A stretch of DNA of 37,356 nucleotides from Sulfurospirillum sp. (GTDB lineage Bacteria; Campylobacterota; Campylobacteria; Campylobacterales; Sulfurospirillaceae): positions 1 to 37,356 of the forward strand of contig JAJOKG010000052.1 of NCBI GenBank assembly GCA_021206415.1, written 5' to 3'. Shown in pieces: positions 30,476 through 37,356 of this stretch. The notes under the pieces were generated by a model. The model was not told the DNA's origin, searched no databases, and saw nothing but the letters and a program-made list of their open reading frames with translations. The translations under genes and the position numbers were made by a program. Numbering within the stretch: position 1 is the first letter of the stretch; each line of letters begins with the position of its first letter.

Positions 30476-31608
30476 TAGCACTCGCTCCATTTGATTAAAA
30501 TCTCACACACCGCATCAATCTCTTCAAGGCTAATACCATAATAAAGGGGCAAACGAACCAATCGTTCACTCTCTTTGGTCGTATAGATATCTTCACCAAA
30601 CATACGACCGTATTTAAGTCCTGCTGGAGCACTGTGCAAAGGAAGATAATGAAAAACAGCGCCAATATTTGCTTCTTTGAATTTCTCTAAAAGTGCGGTT
30701 CGCTCTTCTAAATCTTTGACTTTAAAATAGAACATATGGGCATTATGCACACATCCTTCGGGTATATGTGCCAATTCAATGAACCCTTTTTTCTCCAAAG
30801 GCTCAAGCCTGTCATAGTACGCTTTCCATGCATTTAGACGGTGTTCTTGTATAGTCTCAGCTTTTTCAAGTTGCCCCCAAAGATAAGCCGCTTGAAGCTC
30901 ACTAGGCAGATAACTACTGCCGATATCCATCCAACCGTATTTATCAACCATGCCTCTAAAAAACTGACTGCGATTGGTTCCTTTTTCACGAATAATCTCA
31001 GCCCTGTGAGCAAACTGTTCATCATTAATCAACAACAATCCACCCTCACCACCACTGGTCACATTTTTCGTCTCGTGAAAACTAAAGGCACCTAAGTGAC
31101 CAATCGTTCCTAAAGGTTTACCCTTATAGCTTGCTTCAAAACCTTGTGCCGCATCTTCAACCACAAAGAGGTTGTGACGTGTTGCAATCTCCATAATCAC
31201 ATCCATCTCACACCCAACCCCTGCATAATGCACAGGCACAATCGCTCTTGTTTTAGGCGTAATCGCCGCTTCAATCAAACGCTCATCAATGTTCATCGTT
31301 TCAGGTCGAATGTCTACAAAAACTATTTTTGCTCCACGAAGCGCAAACGCATCGGCGGTACTCACAAAGGTGTAGCTTGGCATAATGACCTCATCACCCT
31401 CTTTAATGTCCAAAAGTAACGCTGCCATTTCAAGTGCGTGCGTGCATGAAGGCGTTAAAAGCGTTTTAGCACACCCATAGCGCTTCTCAAACCACGCTTG
31501 ACACGCTTTACCAAAAGTGCCATCTCCTGACATTTTTACACTATTCATCGCTTCTAAAACATACTTGTCTTCATTGCCTGTTCGAGGCGGTTTATTAAAA
31601 TGTATCAT
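30475..31608 (-). CDS. DegT/DnrJ/EryC1/StrS aminotransferase, WecE/RffA-like
   Basis: FNKPPRTGNEDKYVLEAM, VVEDAAQGFEASYKGKPLGTIGHLGAFSFHETKNVTSGGEGG (PLP lysine). Confidence 0.92.
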   Translation of the reverse strand: MIHFNKPPRTGNEDKYVLEAMNSVKMSGDGTFGKACQAWFEKRYGCAKTLLTPSCTHALEMAALLLDIKEGDEVIMPSYTFVSTADAFALRGAKIVFVDIRPETMNIDERLIEAAITPKTRAIVPVHYAGVGCEMDVIMEIATRHNLFVVEDAAQGFEASYKGKPLGTIGHLGAFSFHETKNVTSGGEGGLLLINDEQFAHRAEIIREKGTNRSQFFRGMVDKYGWMDIGSSYLPSELQAAYLWGQLEKAETIQEHRLNAWKAYYDRLEPLEKKGFIELAHIPEGCVHNAHMFYFKVKDLEERTALLEKFKEANIGAVFHYLPLHSAPAGLKYGRMFGEDIYTTKESERLVRLPLYYGISLEEIDAVCEILIKWSEC

Positions 31609-31636
31609 TTTTTTACTCTTAAATAAATTTTATAGA

Positions 31637-31739
31637 GTTGTGAGAACTCTTGGCACGCCTTTAGAGCTAAGCTCTAAAAGCTACGCTAACGCTGAGTTTT
31701 CCTCGGCGGAATGCCCACGCACCTTTGGGTGCTTTTTTA
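31637..31739. ncRNA. Candidate structured RNA / leader, GC-rich, strand uncertain
   Basis: About 53% GC by hand count in an AT-rich intergenic gap; hairpins GAGTT-GTGAG-AACTC, CTTTAGAGC-TAA-GCTCTAAAAG, and GCACC-TTTG-GGTGC-TTTTTT at the plus-strand end. Confidence 0.4.
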
Positions 31740-32436
31740 TTAATGAATCTGACTACTTTTAAGAAAATGTTTGGCGTTTTCGCCCTCATTTAAAATTAAA
31801 TCTATCACACTCACCCCATGCTCAAAGGGAGGAAACAGTTGGTGATACTCAGCATACCCACTATAATCCATCCACTCCACGCCAATTCCCGCTGCTTCAA
31901 AAATGGACTCATCCAAATAATCACGTGCAGCTGGACCACTGAGATAAGTCGTTGCCCCCAACTCCTGACACAACGCTAACAGTCTTTCACTTTTGCCCTC
32001 CGCTAAAACAAACTCTCTGGAGTCTCGAATTTTTGTTTTAATGTCAAGCATCCCACACAATGCATCAATAAAATAGCGATTAATCTCGCTAATATGTATC
32101 TGTGTCGCTCCTGCGTACAACGCTTCAAACTGCTCTTTATAGGCCTTAAAAAAAGGGTGCTTTAGCGTAACTTTGCGCAATGCTTTTCCAATGATTCACA
32201 TGCCACTTAGCATCGGTTATCATTGTCTCATTGATTTTTTGATGCAGACTCTCCTGACGCACAGCAATACTGAGCCACTGCAAACCATTTTGGGTTTTAA
32301 TCTTATTGCGGTTACGCCAATCATTTTTGGTGTATTGCATGTCATCGTACAACACAAACTCATCCACACTGCCAATAATGTCAAAATACCCCTTCCACGG
32401 GATATAATTTGATTGTAAAATTGCTACTTTTTTCAT
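31740..32436 (-). CDS. WbqC-like family protein, frameshifted (A7 run 32148-32154)
   Basis: MKKVAILQSNYIPWKGYFDIIGSVDEFVLYDDMQYTKNDWRNRNKIK; joins as ...SYAKAPFFKAYKEQFEALYAGA... with one base removed. Confidence 0.88.
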
Positions 32437-33362
32437 AAATTAATTGTCTCTTCAATAATATAAAGGGGGCGTCTTTTCACCTCATCAAAAATCTTGCCAA
32501 TGTAAAGCCCTACAATGCCAATAATGGCAAATAAAAGACCAAACATAAAAAACATTGACACCATTAAACTCGTCCAACCCTCAGTGGCAGTACCAAAAAG
32601 AAAATAACGAAGTACCAACCAACTGGCATACATCAAACTCACCAAAGCAATGCTAAACCCTAATTGAATCGAAAGACGAAGCGGTTTATTAGAGTGTGAC
32701 ACGATCGAGTCAATGGCTAATTTAAAAAGTTTTGAGAGATTATACGATGAACTGCCATACGCCCTTGGGGCATGTTCAATATCAATTTCCGTTTTTTTAA
32801 ACCCAACCATTTGAGCAAAAAGAAGAAAATCACGACTGTGTTCACGGTAACGATTGATTGTTTGAACCACTTTTTGGGAATAAATACCAAAATTAGCAAT
32901 GGAATTGTCATGCTTACTATCAGTAAAATAGTCCAACACCCTATTAAACGCACGAGAACCTAAACGTTTAAAGAAACTATCTTGCCTCTCTACACGTCTA
33001 CCAAATACAATGTCATAACCATCACGTGCGGTGTTGTAAAGCTTGATAATCTCTTCAGGTTTATCTTGCAAATCACAATCCATCACAACCACCCACTCGC
33101 CTTTGGCATGATCCAGTCCTGCTGTGATGGCATAGTGTTGACCAAAATTGCGGGAAAAATTAATGCCTTTAACCCTTTCATCACGTGCACAGAGCATTAC
33201 AATACGCTCCCACGAACCTTGAGGGCAAGCATCATTCACAAAAATAATTTCAAAATTATTACTAATTTGAGACAGAGACGTAACTAAACGCTCATACAGC
33301 TCAACCAAAGACTCTTTCGAACCATATACAGGAGAAACCACACTAATCTTGATAGACTCCAA
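32433..33362 (-). CDS. GT2 glycosyltransferase, DPM1/GtrB/ArnC-like with two C-terminal TM helices
   Basis: SVVSPVYGSKESLVELYERL, MDCDLQDKPEEI, C-terminal hydrophobic pair LGFSIALVSLMYASWLVLRYFLFG / FFMFGLLFAIIGIVGLYIGKIF; TTG start. Confidence 0.92.
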   Translation of the reverse strand: MESIKISVVSPVYGSKESLVELYERLVTSLSQISNNFEIIFVNDACPQGSWERIVMLCARDERVKGINFSRNFGQHYAITAGLDHAKGEWVVVMDCDLQDKPEEIIKLYNTARDGYDIVFGRRVERQDSFFKRLGSRAFNRVLDYFTDSKHDNSIANFGIYSQKVVQTINRYREHSRDFLLFAQMVGFKKTEIDIEHAPRAYGSSSYNLSKLFKLAIDSIVSHSNKPLRLSIQLGFSIALVSLMYASWLVLRYFLFGTATEGWTSLMVSMFFMFGLLFAIIGIVGLYIGKIFDEVKRRPLYIIEETINL

Positions 33363-33372
33363 GCAAAGACCT

Positions 33373-35061
33373 TTACATGTAAATTATGGAGCCGTTATTA
33401 TACGCTTTTTCCTTTGGTGGTTTTGCTGTTTTCTTTTCATAGAGTGGATTTTTTTCAAAAATGAAAATGGTGTACTTTCCATAGTTAAATTGTTCGATAA
33501 AATCAGGCATGTTCGATGCCTTAATGCCTTCATTAAATGCTTCAATATTATGTTTATCGGTTATAAAAAAGACTTTACCATCGGTTGAATCCTTCTGGTA
33601 CCAACGGTCATTAGAGAGCCAATGCTCAAGCTTAATACCCTCTTTGGAGATAATAATAGGGCGAATATCTACCTCGCTGTCACTAAAAACGGTGTAAATA
33701 TGTGAATCCCAATAGCTTGCGTAACCAAAATGAAGTCCTTTGCTTTTGAGCTCTTCCACAAAAGCAATACGCTCATCCACAAGACCTCTCCATTCTTTAG
33801 GAGAAACATACTGCCACGACAACCCAATAGCCAGCAATAAACAAAAAGAAAGAACCAGTTTCATAAATGTCGAAAAAAAAGCGCCACATCATCACATTAC
33901 AGACTAAAATCATCATGATAAAAGGAGAAATATAACGAATATTATTACGTGCAGCCCATGCATGTTCATGCAGTGAAGTGGTAGCATAGAGTGTAAAAAT
34001 CAAGAAAAATCCCACATAAGAAAAGAAAATAAAAAAAACGTTCCGTAGCACTCATTTGGAAGAAAGATCTTTTTACATGTAAAAGAGGAATAATAAGAAC
34101 AAAAGGATATAGAAAAAACTTAATCAAAGAAATTCCACCCTCCAACGAAGAGGCATAAATACCTTCACTCCATTCAGCCCCTATAAAATTAAAAAGCCCT
34201 AAAAAGGCGTGTGCAATATGTACGGGTAGCTGTTCAAGAGGAACCAACACTGCTTGGTTTGCACCCCCTGAAACTTTAAGGCTCTCTAAAAGCGTTTGAT
34301 GTGCCACAACACCTATACCGACAACACCTATGGCAAAGAGAATAATAACAATTCTCTTTACTGAACGAAAACGTCTGATGACACCTTGAAATGTTTTGTA
34401 AGAATCTTTTGCAAAATAAAGGGTTAAAACCAAAGCACCCAAAAAAGGAACCACATAGTAAACAAAAAAGCGTACAGGATTGGCAAGAACAAGTAAATAT
34501 AACAACGCCATAAAGAAGATAAAAGCTTTAATTTGTGTCGCTACACTCAGGACATGAGGGCTTAACTTACGAAAAATAAACATAAAAGCTATCATAAATA
34601 AAAAGTACCATGTATACGCTGCTTCACCGTACAATTCACGCAAATACATCGGTGAATATCCCACACACACGACCACGCCACCCATTAAAGAAGCCGCACG
34701 TGAAAACATTAAAGAGCGTAAAAATGCATACAAAAAAACTACCATAAAAAGCGTTACAAAGAAGACCGCAAACGCATGAGCAAAATACCCATTTTTTCCC
34801 AATAAAACCCAAGGAATCACTAAGATTTGTTTATAAAAAACCCATAAATCATTATTAACATACCACCAATGTGTTGGGAAAAATGTTCCTGCATAGACAA
34901 TCTCTTCAGCTAAAATATTAGCAATTGCGGCGTCTGAATTAAAAAAAAGCCCGATAAGTTTTAAAAATATAAAAACTTACCTCATACAAAACAAGACTTA
35001 AGAGAGAAAAAGCACCCAATAATGGCAGTGTTTTTTTGAATAATTGCTTTTTTGAGCGCAC
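33373..35061 (-). CDS. Large multi-TM protein, GT-C glycosyltransferase-like, three apparent +1 indels
   Basis: Track ORFs 33966-34820, 33797-34051 and 33373-33864 plus a 5' segment join when one base is removed at A8 33873-33880, A8 34031-34038 and the T/A run near 34969-34975: VRSKKQLFKKTLPLLGAFSLLSLVLYEVSFIFLKLIGLFFNSDAAIANILAEEIVYAGTFFPTHWWYVNNDLWVFYK... Confidence 0.65.
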
Positions 35062-35063
35062 GA

Positions 35064-35799
35064 CTACTCTTTGTTCGATAAAAATTCAATCGCACGTTTA
35101 TAATAACGGCTTTCTTCTAAACCTTCTTCTTTAAGCGCATTAATGTAAAGCACCAAACGTTCATCAATTTTACTAACAATTTCATCTATATCATCGGTAA
35201 GAATAATTAACTCAACATCTTCAGGACGAATGGCATGATGTTCCACCAGAGTGGTTTTAATAAAATCATAAAGCTTTTCCCAATAATTTTTACCGTATAA
35301 AAAGATACTAATTTTTGTAATTTTCTTTGTTTGGGTCAGGGTTAAGGCTTCAAAAAGCTCATCGAGTGTTCCAAATCCTCCTGGAAAAATAACATAGGCT
35401 AAGGAATATTTAATAAGCATGACTTTACGCACAAAAAAATAGTCAAAACTTAAATGCTTCGTCGTAAAATCATTCCCTGATTGTTCGTGAGGTAAATTGA
35501 TATTAAGCCCAATGGATTCACATTTACCAGATTCCAAGCCCCCTTTATTCGCTGCTTCCATAATCCCTTTAGAACCACCGGTAACAATTGCATACCCTTT
35601 TTTCCCAAGCCTATGGGCTAAGGTATAAGCATCTTTATAATACCGATTATTAGCATGAAACCGTGCACTTCCAAAAAAAAGTAACAGCAGGTCCTAAATC
35701 TTGAAGTTCATCAAAGCCTTTGACAAAATCAGACATAATGCGAAGCACGCTCCATTCATTGGTGCGCTCAATATCTTTAATACGCTTTGATTCGCTCAT
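35064..35799 (-). CDS. LOG-family (TIGR00730-like) nucleotide 5'-monophosphate phosphoribohydrolase, frameshifted (A8 run near 35676-35683)
   Basis: MSESKRIKDIERTNEWSVLRIMSDFVKGFDELQDLGPAVTFFGSARF...GYAIVTGGSKGIMEAANKGG...VIFPGGFGTLDELFE (PGGxGTxxE motif). Confidence 0.88.
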
Positions 35800-35808
35800 A
35801 CTACTTCT

Positions 35809-36669
35809 TTAACGTAATTTTTCTAAACGTTCACGCTTAGTGCCAATCTCTCCGATTTGCACACCAAAGTTACCATCTACAATAACCACTTCACCCATCG
35901 CAATAACTTTATCACCTACCAAAATTTCCAAAGGATCATTCGCCAATTGGTCTAACTCAATGACCGAGCCTATATCCATACTCAAAACATCTTTTAAAAG
36001 CATTTTCTTTGAACCAATACGCACACGAATAGGCAATCTTACATCTTTAATTAATTCTATATTACTGATTTCTTCTGGACTCATATTAGGAACTACTTTT
36101 TTAGGCTCTATCGGAGCAGATTCTTGAACAACTTCTTTAGGTGCAGAAGCCTGAGGTTCTTCTTCAACAAGAGGAATAAGCTCATGAGAAATAGCAAATG
36201 CAATTGTGTCATGTGAATTTTGAACCGCTAAATTGTAAATAAAAAGCTTTTCATAGCCTTTAAAATCAATTTGATCATTAGGTCCAATATACTCTATACT
36301 CTCAATATCAAAGTCAAGTTTTGGCATATTTTTCTGACTACCAAGGGAACGGGAAAAAGAGCTTAAAATATTGGAGATAATCTCTTTGGTTGCATCTAAA
36401 TCTTCTGCATCCATCTCCTCTTTTTCAGCACCATCTCCACCGAGCATCATATCGCCAACGGCTGTTGCAATAGATGTTGCCATAGTGACACGCATACGCC
36501 CTTGCATATCACCACCCACACTAACATCTAATTTGGCTAATGGAGGGCTGAGTCTAAGCTTACTCTCTGTGCTCTCTTCTTTATTCAGTTCAACATGAGG
36601 GGCGATACCTGTTAAGCCTTCAATGGTTGAAATAATTTCTTGTTGCAATAATTGTACAAATGTATTCAC
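35809..36669 (-). CDS. fliY: Flagellar motor switch protein FliY
   Basis: N-terminal CheC-like region (LDATKEIISNILSSFSRSL) and C-terminal FliN-like domain (IKDVRLPIRVRIGSKKMLLKDVLSMDIGSVIELDQLANDPLEILVG). Confidence 0.9.
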   Translation of the reverse strand: MNTFVQLLQQEIISTIEGLTGIAPHVELNKEESTESKLRLSPPLAKLDVSVGGDMQGRMRVTMATSIATAVGDMMLGGDGAEKEEMDAEDLDATKEIISNILSSFSRSLGSQKNMPKLDFDIESIEYIGPNDQIDFKGYEKLFIYNLAVQNSHDTIAFAISHELIPLVEEEPQASAPKEVVQESAPIEPKKVVPNMSPEEISNIELIKDVRLPIRVRIGSKKMLLKDVLSMDIGSVIELDQLANDPLEILVGDKVIAMGEVVIVDGNFGVQIGEIGTKRERLEKLR

Positions 36670-36672
36670 ACC

Positions 36673-37356
36673 TTACCCCTGTTGTGGTATATCAAACGAT
36701 GAAATTTTTGACTTACGAATTTGCTCTAACTCTTCGAGTTCGTCTTTAACTTCATCTTTATCGGTTTTCACCAAACGCTCTATCTTAATCGACTTATGAA
36801 AACGATGCAAGCCAATTTCTGCAAGAAAGAGCTCTTTTTTATCAATCATCACAATGGCTTTATCATCAGCTGCACGATCTAAGCGAATAATATCCCCTTT
36901 TTTAAGCTCTAAAAGTTCACCCACACTCAAATCTGCTTGACCAATAATCGCCTCATTAAAGACTTCTGCACGAGAAATAAGGGTATTAAGCTCTTTATTA
37001 CGACTCTTTTTCGCACTCGTTTCGCCTAACATGATATCACGATTGGCAAGACGAGAGAGGATAGGCTCCAAATAAATAACAGGATAACATAAGTTAATCA
37101 TACCGCTGGAATTTCCAATAATAATCTCCATCACCACCATAATAACAATTTCATTTTGGGAGACGATTTGTACAACGTTAGGGCTTGACTCTTTGGTCTC
37201 AATGGCAGGGTACATATCCGTAATGGGTGCCATCCCTCTTTAAGACGCTGCATAATAATACGTAAAATGGCATCTAAAAGATTCAACTCAATGTCCGTAA
37301 GCTCCCTTGTTGCTTCATACGATTCACCCAAACCACCCAAAAGTCTATCAATCATT
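36673..37356 (-). CDS. fliM: Flagellar motor switch protein FliM, 5' end outside the window, frameshifted near 37229-37233
   Basis: MIDRLLGGLGESYEATRELTDIELNLLDAILRIIMQRLKEGWAPITDMYPAIETKESSPNVVQIVSQNEIVIMVVMEI with one added G. Confidence 0.9.

Noticed and set aside
31517-31762. 81-aa plus-strand ORF as a protein-coding gene
   Set aside because: Its first half is antisense to the aminotransferase start and its second half is the structured GC-rich element ending in a terminator; no supporting ribosome site or family.

Overview
This window looks like a chromosomal segment of a Campylobacterota bacterium; the gene content is Sulfurospirillum-like, but that is inferred from protein families and style only. 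It is mostly housekeeping and metabolic genes: pyrB-pyrC, an LDH/MDH-family gene, a TRAP-TAXI transporter, hemE, asd, an NtrC-family regulator resembling FlgR, gyrA, lepA, prs and fliY-fliM. It also holds one tRNA-Asn, one HUH (Y1/RAYT-like) transposase flanked by perfect 27-bp inverted repeats, and a surface-glycan operon (GT-C-like / GT2 / WbqC-like / WecE-like / SMR). The main unexplained signals are: (1) a dispersed 10-bp palindrome, TTACATGTAA, with 20 exact copies found by eye, used both between genes (hairpins, next to terminators, over a Shine-Dalgarno) and inside genes, nearly always in the frame encoding Leu-His-Val; (2) a GC-rich, structured ~100-nt intergenic element at 31637-31739 that ends in a terminator-like hairpin; (3) the transposon's inverted repeat abutting a good -35 for gyrA; (4) the operon-encoded amino-sugar/polyprenyl glycan module. 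One important caveat: about 22 single-base frameshifts, mostly +1 in A/T homopolymers and including two in gyrA, strongly suggest homopolymer sequencing errors rather than pseudogenes. All work was done by reading; no searches were run.
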